DNA from: Marivivens sp. LCG002
GTDB lineage: Bacteria > Pseudomonadota > Alphaproteobacteria > Rhodobacterales > Rhodobacteraceae
DNA: 64,000 bases
Direction of reading: 5' to 3'
Assembly: GCF_030264275.1 (NCBI RefSeq)
Contig: NZ_CP127165.1
Location: forward strand, 2,406,001 to 2,470,000
The notes beneath the pieces are model-generated. The model ran no database searches. It had not been told where the DNA came from and worked only from the letters and a program-made list of their open reading frames with translations. Both the position numbers and the translations under genes were made by a program. Shown in pieces: positions 8,895-17,331 of this stretch; positions within the stretch are counted from its first letter, which is position 1, and each line of letters begins with the position of its first letter.

Positions 8895-9947
8895 ATGTCC
8901 CTCACCCGCGAAACCGTTCTCGACGTCCTCAAATCGATCCCCTCGCCTGCGGGCGGCGACCTCACGGGTCAGGCCCGCGCGGTGACGGTGGACGGCGATA
9001 CCGTGCGCTTCGTGCTGGAAATCGACCCCGCGATGGCCGAGGCGATGACCGCCGCCAAATCACAGGCCGAGGCCAAAATCAAAGCGCTCGGCGCGGCCTC
9101 CATCTCGGTCGTGATGACCGCGCATTCCACGCCCAAGGCCCCCGACCTCAAACCCGCAGCACGCCCCGCCCCCGCTGGCCCCGAGCGCGTGCCGGGCGTC
9201 AAGAAAATCATCGCCGTGGCTTCGGGCAAAGGCGGCGTTGGCAAATCCACCGTCTCCGCGAACCTTGCCGCCGCGCTCGCGCTCGAAGGCAAAAAGGTCG
9301 GCCTACTTGATGCCGACGTCTACGGCCCCTCTCAGCACCGCATGTTCAACATCACCAAACGCCCCGCAACGGGCGACGGCAAGATGATCATCCCCGTGTC
9401 GAACCACGGCGTGACCCTTATGTCGATGGGCATGATGACCAAGGACGGCGAAGCGGTCGTCTGGCGCGGCCCGATGCTCATGGGCGCCCTGCAACAAATG
9501 CTGTTTCAGGTGCAGTGGGGCGAGCTTGACGCCCTCATCGTCGACCTTCCGCCCGGAACCGGTGACGTTCAGATGACCCTTGCGCAGAAAACCTTTGTGG
9601 ACGGCGCAATCGTCGTCTCCACCCCGCAGGACATCGCCCTTCTCGACGCCCGCAAAGGCATCGACATGTTCCGCAAATTCAACGTGCCGCTCTTTGGTCT
9701 GATCGAGAATATGTCCGTGCACGTCTGCTCGAACTGCGGCCATGCCGAGCATATCTTCGGTCACGGCGGTGTCGCCGCCGAAGCCGAGGCGCTCGGCACT
9801 CCGCTTCTGGCCGAGATTCCGCTGCATATCGACATCCGCACCACCTCGGACAGCGGTGCCCCCGTGGTCGTCGCCAAGCCCGACAGCCCGCAGGCGCAAA
9901 GCTTCCGCCAATTGGCCCAGCGTTTCATTGCGGGTGGCATCGTCTGA
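8895..9947 (+). CDS. apbC: Mrp/NBP35-type Fe-S cluster carrier ATPase
   Basis: 350 aa from the ATG at 8895, which has AAAGG eight bases upstream; longer in-frame starts exist but lack support. Residues 1-80 are the MIP18/DUF59-like N-terminal domain. The P-loop with deviant Walker A, SGKGGVGKST, is at 110-119, and the Cys pair CSNC at 278-281 ligates the transferred Fe-S cluster in a dimer. The LPPGTGD switch is present. The protein carries and delivers Fe-S clusters in the cytoplasm. It follows the puuA-like gene by about 70 bases and may have its own promoter. Confidence 0.9.
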   Translation: MSLTRETVLDVLKSIPSPAGGDLTGQARAVTVDGDTVRFVLEIDPAMAEAMTAAKSQAEAKIKALGAASISVVMTAHSTPKAPDLKPAARPAPAGPERVPGVKKIIAVASGKGGVGKSTVSANLAAALALEGKKVGLLDADVYGPSQHRMFNITKRPATGDGKMIIPVSNHGVTLMSMGMMTKDGEAVVWRGPMLMGALQQMLFQVQWGELDALIVDLPPGTGDVQMTLAQKTFVDGAIVVSTPQDIALLDARKGIDMFRKFNVPLFGLIENMSVHVCSNCGHAEHIFGHGGVAAEAEALGTPLLAEIPLHIDIRTTSDSGAPVVVAKPDSPQAQSFRQLAQRFIAGGIV

Positions 9948-9953
9948 TCAGCG

Positions 9954-9980
9954 CACCATCGCCCAATTCGGGGGATGGTG
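9954..9980 (+). promoter_or_regulatory. Hairpin downstream of apbC, no T tract
   Basis: 11-bp stem with one mismatch (CACCATCGCCC / GGGGGATGGTG, loop AATTC). It could end or protect the apbC message, or belong to the leader of the next gene. Confidence 0.55.
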
Positions 9981-9989
9981 AAATCCGGC

Positions 9990-10016
9990 TTGCAACGCCG
10001 TGCATCGGCGCTGCAA
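9990..10016 (+). promoter_or_regulatory. Second hairpin in the leader of the MoeA-like gene
   Basis: 11-bp stem with one mismatch (TTGCAACGCCG / CGGCGCTGCAA, loop TGCAT). CCGTGCAT is repeated at 9999 and 10021. Confidence 0.5.
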
Positions 10017-10070
10017 ACTCCCGTGCATGATCAAATCACCCAAGTCTTTGCTCAAGCGATGAATGTCCCA

Positions 10071-11732
10071 ATGCAGTTCGACCGCATCGCTATTCTGGAC
10101 TGGTCCGCCGCAGGAAAACCCAAAACAGGGCGGGACTCGATCTGGCTCGGGATCACCGACGCCTTCGGCACTGAAACCGAGAATATTCCCACGCGCCTTC
10201 TTGCCGAAAGCGCGCTCTCGCAGCTCATCGAGGAGTGCCTGAACACGGGCAAACGGCTCTTGATCGGTGTGGATTTCGCGCTCTCCGCCCCCAAGGGCTT
10301 TACCGAGAGGGTGACAGGCGCGGCCCACCCCTTTGCGCTTTGGTCCTTTTTGCGCGAGCGGATCATCGAAGGCCCCGACAATTTCACCAACTACCGTGAT
10401 GTAGCGGCAGAGATGAACGCCGCCTTTGACGAGGACGGCCCCTTTTGGGGCAACACCACATGTCAGGACATCCTCGGCCTGCCCCGCACAAAACCGCCGC
10501 TCCCCCAAGGGATCGAGACCTATCGCAGGACCGAAGTCATTGCCCGCCACGAAGGCGCAATGCCCAAGACCCTCTGGCAGCTGGCAGGCGCAGGCGCGGT
10601 CGGAGCCCAGTCGCTCACTGGCATGGCCATGCTCTCGCGGCTCAAGGCGGTGCAGCCCGAGATCAAAGTCTGGCCCTTTGAAGCGCCGGACCTGATCACC
10701 GTTGCCGAAGTCTATCCCAGCCTCATCGCCGAAGAGGTCCGCGCCGCGACCGACAAGGACAGCGTGCCCGACCAGCTACAGGTCGCGCTTCTGTCCAAGG
10801 CACTCTTTCACCTCTCATCGACGGGCCGCCTTGCGGGATTGATGGAGGGCGTGCCCACCGATGGTGCGATACTCGGCGCAGGTCAGGGCCACCTCCTGCG
10901 CGCCGCGCTCCCCAAAGCGCCCGCGCCCAAGAGCGCCCCCAAGGCGCGGCGCATTCCCCTGACGGATTTGCCCTCTGCCATCGCCGCGCTGGACCTTCCC
11001 CGTCCGAAAGTCGAGAAAACCGCCGCAACCGACCTCATCGGCCGCGTTCTGGCGCAGGACCTCTCTGCCGGATCGCTCAAGGCCAAGACCCGTGTGCCGC
11101 CCAAGGCCCTGCCGCTCTTGATCCGCGCGGGTCTTGGGGCCACCCCGACCTTTGCCCCGCTATGCGTTGCTATCGCGGGGCCTTCGGACGCGCTGCTGGG
11201 CCATGTGCTCGGCGCCAATCATGCCCGCATCGGCCAATGCGCGGCGCTGCCCCCGACCGCCAGCAGGATCAAGGCCCGCCTGACCGCCTTGGCGCTCGAA
11301 CATGATCTCGTCATCTGCCGTCCCACCCAAGGCGTGCCTGCCCTCGAACCGCTTCTTACAGACGAACCGCTCTTTGAAATCGCCTTCACCAAGCCGCCCC
11401 TCGCCCCGCTGAGGGTGATCCTGTGGAAGGGCACGCCGCTCGTGATCCTGCCCGAAAGCGGTGGGAGCGATGCGCTCTTTCTCGGTCTGGTGCTCGGCCC
11501 CTTGGTCCGAAGTCTCGGCGGCGAGAACGTCACGCTTCGCCCCCAAATGCTCAGGGTCGCGTCACAGGATCAAAGCGGCTTGGTCTTCGGCACCCGCGAC
11601 GGGGAACGCTTCATCCCGCTCCCGCAGTTGCCCGAGGAAGAGGCGCTCGCGTCCTCGACACATATCGCCATTCTCACCGAACAAAGCCCGTGGGCCGAAG
11701 CCTTTGCGCTTTGCGATCTGGGTCTGGCCTAA
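10071..11732 (+). CDS. Two-domain protein: DUF429-like N-terminal half and degenerate MoeA-like C-terminal half
   Basis: 553 aa if read from MQFDRIAILDWSAAG (10071); an ATG at 10059 is equally possible. The frame stays open back to 9975, but that ATG lies inside a hairpin stem. The first ~290 residues contain ILDWSAA, LIGVDFALSAPKGF and WPFEAPDLITVAEVYPSL, an RNase-H-like pattern seen in DUF429-type proteins. From about residue 325, after a Lys/Ala/Pro linker, DLIGRVLAQDLSA and GTPLVILPESGGSDALFLGLVLGP resemble the opening and closing segments of MoeA, but the canonical GDEL-type core is not obvious. A molybdenum cofactor-related role is my inference; the catalytic state of either half is uncertain. 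Confidence 0.55.
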   Translation: MQFDRIAILDWSAAGKPKTGRDSIWLGITDAFGTETENIPTRLLAESALSQLIEECLNTGKRLLIGVDFALSAPKGFTERVTGAAHPFALWSFLRERIIEGPDNFTNYRDVAAEMNAAFDEDGPFWGNTTCQDILGLPRTKPPLPQGIETYRRTEVIARHEGAMPKTLWQLAGAGAVGAQSLTGMAMLSRLKAVQPEIKVWPFEAPDLITVAEVYPSLIAEEVRAATDKDSVPDQLQVALLSKALFHLSSTGRLAGLMEGVPTDGAILGAGQGHLLRAALPKAPAPKSAPKARRIPLTDLPSAIAALDLPRPKVEKTAATDLIGRVLAQDLSAGSLKAKTRVPPKALPLLIRAGLGATPTFAPLCVAIAGPSDALLGHVLGANHARIGQCAALPPTASRIKARLTALALEHDLVICRPTQGVPALEPLLTDEPLFEIAFTKPPLAPLRVILWKGTPLVILPESGGSDALFLGLVLGPLVRSLGGENVTLRPQMLRVASQDQSGLVFGTRDGERFIPLPQLPEEEALASSTHIAILTEQSPWAEAFALCDLGLA

Positions 11733-11736
11733 GCCA

Positions 11737-12783
11737 TCATCCGTGCAGCCGCTTATAGCGGAGCGAGCTATAGAACGACGCACCGATCAGGGCTGCACCG
11801 ATCAACCCCGTGACGACTTCAGGCACATGAAGATGCACATGGGTGAACATGATCAGCGACAGAACAAGGATCGAGTAAAACGCCCCATGCTCCAGAAAGC
11901 GGTATTCGGTGAGCGTGCCGCGATCCACCAAAAGGATCGTCATAGAGCGCACGAACATCGCCCCGATCCCAAGCCCGATCGCGATCACATAAAGGTTCTG
12001 CGTCAGCGCAAAAGCCCCGATCACCCCGTCGAAACTGAACGAGGCATCGAGCACCTCGAGATAGAGAAACCCGCTCAGCCCGACCTGCGCCGTGGCTGTC
12101 GAGGAGTCCCCTTCTAGGTAATCGCTCACCACATCCACGACGAGAAACGTCAAAAGCCCCCAGACCGACGCCGTCAGAAAGGTGAATGCCTCGCGTCCTT
12201 CGAATGATCCCGCAATGAGAGCGACAACCCCGAGCACAATGGCAACGGTCAGGAACTTTGCCCCCGACACGCGCGACACCATCCGCTCGACCCCGCCCAG
12301 CCAATGAACATGCTTTTGGTCGTCGCAAAAGAAATCGAGCGCGACCATCATCAGGAACGTGCCCCCGAACGCGCTGATCGACAGCCCCGCGCCTTCGATG
12401 ATCTCGGCATAGCCCTGGGGATCATTAGACGCCAGACGAAGCGCTTCGATGGGTCCAAGATCGGCGGCCACCACGACAATCGCCAGAGGAAAAACGATCC
12501 GCATCCCGAACACGGCGATCAGAATACCCCAAGTCAGGAACCTGTGCTGCCATTCGGGCGTCATGGTGCGAAGCTTGTTCGCATTCACAATCGCATTATC
12601 GAACGAAAGCGAAATTTCGAGAACCGCCAGAACGCTCGCGATAAAGAGGATGTTGAGCATCCCGCCGATCGTGTGATGCGTCTCCCATCCAAGCCACGCA
12701 CTCAGCCCAAGCCCGACAACGGTAAAGCCGATAGCATAGGTAAAATAGCTCGCAACGGATTTCGAGCAATTGGTGTCGGCCAT
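11737..12783 (-). CDS. DUF475 (TerC-related) integral membrane protein
   Basis: 348 aa from the ATG at 12783, which follows AAGGGGACC; the longer open frame to 12849 lacks a ribosome site. About nine hydrophobic segments. The motifs LEISLSFDNAIVNANKL (near residue 58) and SFSFDGVIGAFA (near 250) are the paired Asp-bearing signatures of TerC/DUF475 proteins, a superfamily linked to metal ion (manganese) homeostasis and tellurite resistance. The function of DUF475 members is not established. Two hairpins separate it from ubiK upstream, so it is probably separately transcribed. Confidence 0.82.
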   Translation of the reverse strand: MADTNCSKSVASYFTYAIGFTVVGLGLSAWLGWETHHTIGGMLNILFIASVLAVLEISLSFDNAIVNANKLRTMTPEWQHRFLTWGILIAVFGMRIVFPLAIVVVAADLGPIEALRLASNDPQGYAEIIEGAGLSISAFGGTFLMMVALDFFCDDQKHVHWLGGVERMVSRVSGAKFLTVAIVLGVVALIAGSFEGREAFTFLTASVWGLLTFLVVDVVSDYLEGDSSTATAQVGLSGFLYLEVLDASFSFDGVIGAFALTQNLYVIAIGLGIGAMFVRSMTILLVDRGTLTEYRFLEHGAFYSILVLSLIMFTHVHLHVPEVVTGLIGAALIGASFYSSLRYKRLHG

Positions 12784-12809
12784 GTGGTCCCCTTGGCTGA
12801 ACGCAAAAC

Positions 12810-12830
12810 GGCCACACCGCATGTGTGGCC
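12810..12830 (-). promoter_or_regulatory. Hairpin in the leader of the DUF475 gene
   Basis: Perfect 8-bp stem (GGCCACAC / GTGTGGCC, loop CGCAT), 27 bases before the start codon. Confidence 0.45.
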
Positions 12831-12833
12831 ATA

Positions 12834-12857
12834 GAAAAAGCGGCCCCAAAGGACCGC
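12834..12857 (-). terminator. Terminator of ubiK
   Basis: On the minus strand a 7-bp stem (GCGGTCC / GGGCCGC with a G·U pair) is followed by TTTTTCT. Confidence 0.8.
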
Positions 12858-12863
12858 CTGATT

Positions 12864-13103
12864 TTACTTGGATTCGAGAGCGTCGAGCCGCGCTTTGAGC
12901 GCTTCGTTTTCCTCGCGGGCCTTCTGGGCCATCGCGCGCACCGCGTCGAATTCTTCGCGGGTGACAAAGTCGCGTTCGGCCAGCCAGCGATCAAGCAGCG
13001 ACTTGAACGCATTGTCGGCTTCGGTCTTGGCGCCCTGTGCGACGCCCATCGCGTTGGTCATAAGCTGCGAAAGATCGTCGAGAATCTTGTTACGGGTTTG
13101 CAT
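12864..13103 (-). CDS. ubiK: UbiK/BMFP-family accessory factor for ubiquinone biosynthesis
   Basis: 79 aa, starting MQTRNKILDDLSQLMTNAMG, the classic BMFP/YqiC opening: an amphipathic N-terminal helix followed by a C-terminal coiled coil (MAQKAREENEALKARLDALESK). The middle segment LDRWLAERDFVTREEFDAVR matches the family. In enterobacteria UbiK helps assemble the ubiquinone biosynthesis complex and can bind lipid. It ends in a clear terminator and is divergent from lgt. Confidence 0.88.
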   Translation of the reverse strand: MQTRNKILDDLSQLMTNAMGVAQGAKTEADNAFKSLLDRWLAERDFVTREEFDAVRAMAQKAREENEALKARLDALESK

Positions 13104-13208
13104 AAGGCCCTCCAGTTCGGTGCTTAACCGTTATATGGGCTTTGAGGCCCGAAATCGCAAGGCCAAGACCTGTTGACAACGCGCGTGGCGCACAGCAGAC
13201 CTTTTGCC

Positions 13209-14093
13209 ATGACCGGACCCATCTTTTTCCCCGATATCTCCCCCGAGATTTTCACCATCCACCTCTTCGGCAGCGATTTTTCGCTCCGCTGGTATGCTCT
13301 GGCCTATATCGTCGGGATCTTGCTGGGCTGGCGTCTGGCGGTCGCGACCTTGAACCGTCCGACCCTGTGGCGCAACGACACCCCACCGCTCGGCAAACAG
13401 ATGCTCGAAGACCTTCTGACATGGATCATCCTCGGTGTGATCATCGGCGGGCGTCTGGGCTATGTGCTCTTCTATCAGCCCGCCTATTACCTCGCCCATC
13501 CGATGGAAATCCCCATGGTCTGGCTCGGCGGGATGTCGTTCCACGGCGGCTTCCTCGGGGTGGCCATCGGCTCGGCCGTCTTTGCCAAACGCCACGGGAT
13601 CGAGCTTGGCAAACTCTTCGACATGATGGCCATCGCGGCCCCCATCGGGCTTTTCTTCGGCCGTATCGCCAACTTCATCAATGCCGAGCTCTGGGGCCGT
13701 CCGACCGATCTTCCTTGGGGCGTCGTCTTTCCGGGGGAAGCCGCCCAGAACTGCATGACGCTTCAGCTCTATTGTGCCCGCCACCCCTCGCAACTCTATG
13801 AGGCCCTTCTCGAAGGTCTCATCCTCGGCACGGTCCTCCTTTTTCTGGTCTTCCGCGCCAATGCGTTCAAAGCCCCGTGGCGCGCCACGGGCGTCTTTCT
13901 TGCCGGCTACGGCCTCTCGCGTTTTATCGTCGAATTCGTCCGCCAGCCCGATGCCCAATTCGTTACCCCGACGAACCCGCTCGGCCTTGCGGTCCAGTTC
14001 GGCGACTATGGCCTTACCATGGGCCAGATCCTGAGCCTTCCGATGCTCCTTCTCGGTCTTGTCTTCGTCCTGTATTCGACCCGCTCCAAATGA
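13209..14093 (+). CDS. lgt: Prolipoprotein diacylglyceryl transferase
   Basis: 294-aa membrane enzyme transferring diacylglycerol from phosphatidylglycerol to the lipobox Cys of prolipoproteins. Start taken at [15 protein letters not shown]; an upstream in-frame ATG at 13173 would add an unlikely hydrophilic leader. About seven hydrophobic segments, with the conserved [11 protein letters not shown] (catalytic His region), [16 protein letters not shown] and [12 protein letters not shown], all Lgt hallmarks. The stop overlaps the next gene by ATGA. Confidence 0.95.
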   Translation: MTGPIFFPDISPEIFTIHLFGSDFSLRWYALAYIVGILLGWRLAVATLNRPTLWRNDTPPLGKQMLEDLLTWIILGVIIGGRLGYVLFYQPAYYLAHPMEIPMVWLGGMSFHGGFLGVAIGSAVFAKRHGIELGKLFDMMAIAAPIGLFFGRIANFINAELWGRPTDLPWGVVFPGEAAQNCMTLQLYCARHPSQLYEALLEGLILGTVLLFLVFRANAFKAPWRATGVFLAGYGLSRFIVEFVRQPDAQFVTPTNPLGLAVQFGDYGLTMGQILSLPMLLLGLVFVLYSTRSK

Positions 14094-15148
14094 CTGCACT
14101 TCTCGATATCCTGACCGCGCGGATCGCCGCGACGGGCCCGATTTCGCTGGCCGATTACATGTCCGAGGCGCTCTTGCATCCCGAGCACGGCTATTACGCG
14201 ACCCGCGACCCCCTCGGAGCCGCTGGGGATTTCATCACCGCCCCCGAAATAAGCCAGATGTTCGGCGAGCTGCTGGGCCTTTGCCTTGCACAGACGTGGC
14301 TCGACCAAGGCGCGCCGTCCCGCTTCGCCCTTGTCGAACCCGGTCCCGGTCGCGGCACGCTGATGGCCGATATTCTCCGTGCCACCCGCGCCGTGCCGAA
14401 TTTCCATGCCGCCGCCGAGGTCTATTTCCTCGAAGCCTCGCCCACCCTTCGCGCCGAACAGGCCAAGCGCGTTCCCGATGCGCGCTGGATCGACCGCCTG
14501 TCGGATCTCCCCGATCTGCCGGTCTACCTCGTCGCCAATGAATTCCTCGACGCGCTCCCCATCCGCCAATTCGTGCGGGACGGCACCGCATGGCGCGAAC
14601 GGATGGTCGGCATGGATCAGGGCGGGCTGACCTTCGGCCTCTCGGCGCCCGCCCCCATCACCGCATTGACCCACAGGCTCGAAGACACCCAAGACGGCGA
14701 CCTTGTCGAAACCTGCCCCGCTCTTCCCGCCTTTATCGGCGAGATCGGCGCACGGATCGAAACCAAGGGCGGCGCGGCGATCTTCATCGACTATGGCGAC
14801 TGGCGCTCTCTGGGCGACACGCTTCAGGCCCTTCGTGCCCACGAAAAGACCGACCCGCTCGCCGCGCCGGGCACCGCCGATCTGACCGCCCATGTGGATT
14901 TCGAAGCCGTGGCACGCGCCGCCGCGCCCGCCAAATTCACCCGCCTCACCCCCCAAGGCGTCTTTTTGGAGCGGCTCGGCATTACCGAGCGGGCCCAAGC
15001 GCTCGCCACCCGTCTCGGCGGAGAGGCACTCGAATCCCACATTGCCGCGCATAGACGCTTGACCCATCCCGCGGAAATGGGAGACTTGTTCAAAGTGATG
15101 GGACTCTATCCCTCGACCGCCACCCCGCCACCGGGTCTTCAAGCATGA
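14090..15148 (+). CDS. SAM-dependent methyltransferase, MidA/NDUFAF7 family
   Basis: 352 aa starting inside the lgt stop (ATGA) and ending inside the pgeF start. The N-terminal [32 protein letters not shown] and the SAM-binding loop [16 protein letters not shown] near residue 80 identify the MidA family; the mitochondrial member dimethylates an Arg of a complex I subunit during assembly. IFIDYGDW near residue 224 is another family mark. In bacteria the substrate is not settled. The lgt–midA–pgeF order makes it a constitutive envelope/respiratory operon. Confidence 0.88.
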   Translation: MTALLDILTARIAATGPISLADYMSEALLHPEHGYYATRDPLGAAGDFITAPEISQMFGELLGLCLAQTWLDQGAPSRFALVEPGPGRGTLMADILRATRAVPNFHAAAEVYFLEASPTLRAEQAKRVPDARWIDRLSDLPDLPVYLVANEFLDALPIRQFVRDGTAWRERMVGMDQGGLTFGLSAPAPITALTHRLEDTQDGDLVETCPALPAFIGEIGARIETKGGAAIFIDYGDWRSLGDTLQALRAHEKTDPLAAPGTADLTAHVDFEAVARAAAPAKFTRLTPQGVFLERLGITERAQALATRLGGEALESHIAAHRRLTHPAEMGDLFKVMGLYPSTATPPPGLQA

Positions 15149-15900
15149 CACTCGACATTATCACTTCCGACCTCCTCGGCCCCGTGCAACACGGGTTCTT
15201 TGCGCGGCGCGGCGGTGCCTCTTCGGGTATCTTCCAAGGGCTGAATTGCGGCTTCGGAAGCTCGGACCAGCACGAGATCGTCTCGATCAATCGCGCCCGC
15301 GTGGCCGAGGCGCTCGACGTCGACCACGCAGCCCTCGTCGGAGTGCACCAGACCCATTCCGCCGATGTCGTGCATGTCACCCAAGCAGGACAAGACACAG
15401 GCAAAGCCGATGCGCTCGTCACCGCGACCCAAGGCATTGCCATCTCGGTTCTGACCGCCGACTGCCAACCCGTTCTTTTTGCCGACACAAAAAACGGCGT
15501 GATCGGTGCCGCCCATGCAGGCTGGAAAGGCGCAATCTCGGGCATTCTCGAAGCCACGGTCGACGCCATGATCGAGATCGGCGCGGAACGCTCCGAGATC
15601 ACCGCCGCCATCGGCCCCACGATCAGCCAACGCGCCTATGAAGTCGGCCCCGAGTTCGTCGAACAGTTTCTGGATGAAGACCACGGCTACGCCCGCTTCT
15701 TTGCCAACGGGAACGCCGATCGTTCGCTCTTCGACCTGCCTGCCTTTGGCCTCTATCGCCTGCGTGAAGCGGGCATCAAGGATGCCGAATGGACGCGCCA
15801 CTGCACCTATGGGGACGCAGAGCGATTCTTCAGCTTCCGCAGAAGCGTCCACAAACAAGAGGCCGACTACGGTCGACTCATCGCAGCGATCCGCCTTTAG
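15145..15900 (+). CDS. pgeF: Peptidoglycan editing factor PgeF (multicopper polyphenol-oxidase-like fold)
   Basis: 251 aa. Metal ligand motifs are in place: VHQTHSADV near residue 69, LTADCQPVLF with the Cys near 107, and AAHAGWKG near 125. The start RRGGASSGIFQGLNCGFGS is typical of YfiH/PgeF. The E. coli enzyme removes wrongly incorporated L-Ser from UDP-MurNAc muropeptides. It overlaps midA by four bases and closes the lgt operon. Confidence 0.9.
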   Translation: MTLDIITSDLLGPVQHGFFARRGGASSGIFQGLNCGFGSSDQHEIVSINRARVAEALDVDHAALVGVHQTHSADVVHVTQAGQDTGKADALVTATQGIAISVLTADCQPVLFADTKNGVIGAAHAGWKGAISGILEATVDAMIEIGAERSEITAAIGPTISQRAYEVGPEFVEQFLDEDHGYARFFANGNADRSLFDLPAFGLYRLREAGIKDAEWTRHCTYGDAERFFSFRRSVHKQEADYGRLIAAIRL

Positions 15901-16125
15901 GCCGCCTATCCTGCCGCATTCCTGCCCGATTTTTCGGAAACAAAGCCCCGAATTGCGGCGTTACCGTATCGCTATTCCGAAAATTTCCAAATATTTTCAA
16001 TGCCTTGTGAAAAACTGGAAACAATAGCCGCATTTTTTGCGCTTTGGCCCAACTCTTGCCGTGATGCTGGGTGAAAGTGATCCCAAGGCCGAAAGCGGCA
16101 ACAGGACAACGAAAGAAGGCAGATC

Positions 16126-16281
16126 ATGACAAAGACCATTGAAAAGCGCTGGATGACCAATCTCATGGCCGAAGTTGCCAAATGCGACACCCAAATGCCT
16201 TGGGCACGCGGAGCACGCCGTCAGGAAATGATCGCCCGCCGCAAAGCCGCCGAAACAGCCCAAGCCAAAGCAGCGGCCTGA
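16126..16281 (+). CDS. Small conserved basic protein, 51 aa
   Basis: Reads MTKTIEKRWMTNLMAEVAKC and continues with DTQMPWARGARRQEMIARRK to an Ala-rich tail. AGAAGG sits six bases before the ATG, and a terminator follows 42 bases after the stop. The TQMPWARGARR core and single Cys are characteristic of an uncharacterised small protein I associate with Rhodobacterales. Net basic, no membrane segment. Its good ribosome site, isolated transcription unit and terminator argue for a real, well-expressed gene. No function is known to me. Confidence 0.75.
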   Translation: MTKTIEKRWMTNLMAEVAKCDTQMPWARGARRQEMIARRKAAETAQAKAAA

Positions 16282-16323
16282 CCCTATTACCTCCCCTCGA
16301 GTGTTTGACACTCCACCTAAAAC

Positions 16324-16354
16324 GGCGGCCCTTCCTCCCGGGGTCGCCTTTTTT
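16324..16354 (+). terminator. Terminator of the 51-aa gene
   Basis: GGCGGCCC / GGGTCGCC stem (one G·U pair) followed by six T. Confidence 0.85.
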
Positions 16355-16523
16355 AGTTGATTCATTCCAGAACAAACCCTCCAGAATGTGTCCCCGATTC
16401 TCGCCATAGTTGCGGATCAAGGAACAGTCCCGCCCGACCCCGCAGGATTGACCGCCACCAGCCTCCCAAAATCCGCTAAAATTTGACGGCAACGCGTTTT
16501 GCTTTAACCCTGCGTTGAGATTT

Positions 16524-16538
16524 ACGTGCGCCGCACGT
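16524..16538. promoter_or_regulatory. Inverted repeat ACGTGCG-N-CGCACGT
   Basis: Perfect 7-bp arms with a one-base spacer, upstream of the Hint-domain gene. Possible regulator site. Confidence 0.35.
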
Positions 16539-16584
16539 TGTCGGTGGGGGCCGACGAACGGTGCAATAACCGCAAGGGCATTGC

Positions 16585-17331
16585 ATGAAAGACACCCCCA
16601 ATGTGGCTGCTGACCGCGCCACACAAACCGCCATTTCCGACGTCAAGCGGCGTGCACCGAGCCTGCGAAGGTTCGAAACGATACATCTCGATCAACGCGG
16701 GGACATCGTCGAAACCACCCGCCTCGCGCCGTCCACGCCGCTTTTCGAGAGCGCCTTTTCGGCCTTTGCCCGTGGCGCGATCCTACGCACCGACATGGGC
16801 CCCCGCGCGGTAGAAGACCTTCTCCCCGGCGATCGTATCGAAACCGCCAACGGTCTGACCGAACTGCGCTGGAAAGGCACGATGCTCATCGTCCCGAACG
16901 CGGGCAACGACACGCCGCTCGTGCGGATCGGTGCGGATGCCTTGGGCATGATGCGGCCCCAGATGGACGTCGTGCTCGGCCCCTCGGCCCGCATTCTCCA
17001 CCGCGCCTCGGGCGTCAAACAGCTCACAGGTCAGGACAAAGCCCTCACGCTGGCCACCGAATTCAGCGACGGCGTCACGATCACCGAAATGCGTCCCATC
17101 GCTCCTGTTCAGGTCTTCCACATCGCCTTCGACCGTCACGAAATCCTGAACGTCGGCGGCATCGAGTTGGAAAGCTACCACCCCGGACCCGAGCATCTCG
17201 TCTCCATTCGCGGCAATATGCTCGACCTGTTCCTGTCGATGTTCCCGCATATCAAAGAGCTGAGCGACTTCGGACCGCTTTCGCGGCCTCGGGTGAGTCT
17301 CAGGGATCTGGATCTGTTCAGCGCCGCCTGA
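16585..17331 (+). CDS. Hint-domain protein
   Basis: 248 aa. After a basic, probably unstructured ~60-residue N-terminus, residues from about 70 onward (FARGAILRTDMGPRAVEDLLPGDRIETANG) give the start of a Hint (Hedgehog/intein-like) fold, and HEILNVGGIELESYHPG near 190 its C-terminal end. The usual catalytic Cys/Ser at the start of the Hint fold is replaced by an Ala-Arg-Gly context, and there is no host protein or C-terminal extein, so this is not a splicing intein. Such stand-alone Hint proteins are frequent in Rhodobacteraceae; their role is unknown. Its stop abuts the stop of the convergent Lrp gene with no gap. Confidence 0.75.
   Translation: MKDTPNVAADRATQTAISDVKRRAPSLRRFETIHLDQRGDIVETTRLAPSTPLFESAFSAFARGAILRTDMGPRAVEDLLPGDRIETANGLTELRWKGTMLIVPNAGNDTPLVRIGADALGMMRPQMDVVLGPSARILHRASGVKQLTGQDKALTLATEFSDGVTITEMRPIAPVQVFHIAFDRHEILNVGGIELESYHPGPEHLVSIRGNMLDLFLSMFPHIKELSDFGPLSRPRVSLRDLDLFSAA

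Larger units (their letters stand above)
16282..16584. other. Intergenic region between the 51-aa gene and the Hint gene
   Basis: Contains a short hairpin GAGTGT/ACACTC (16299-16313), the terminator at 16324-16354, then about 230 bp without a credible gene. A 15-base inverted repeat ACGTGCG-c-CGCACGT at 16524-16538 lies about 45 bp before the Hint gene and may be an operator. Confidence 0.6.

Noticed and set aside
9975-10070. Upstream start for the MoeA-like protein
   Set aside because: The ATG at 9975 is inside a hairpin stem, and the extension encodes the second hairpin rather than conserved protein.
16585-17331. Hint domain as a splicing intein
   Set aside because: No interrupted host protein, no C-terminal extein and no catalytic Cys/Ser at the Hint start.
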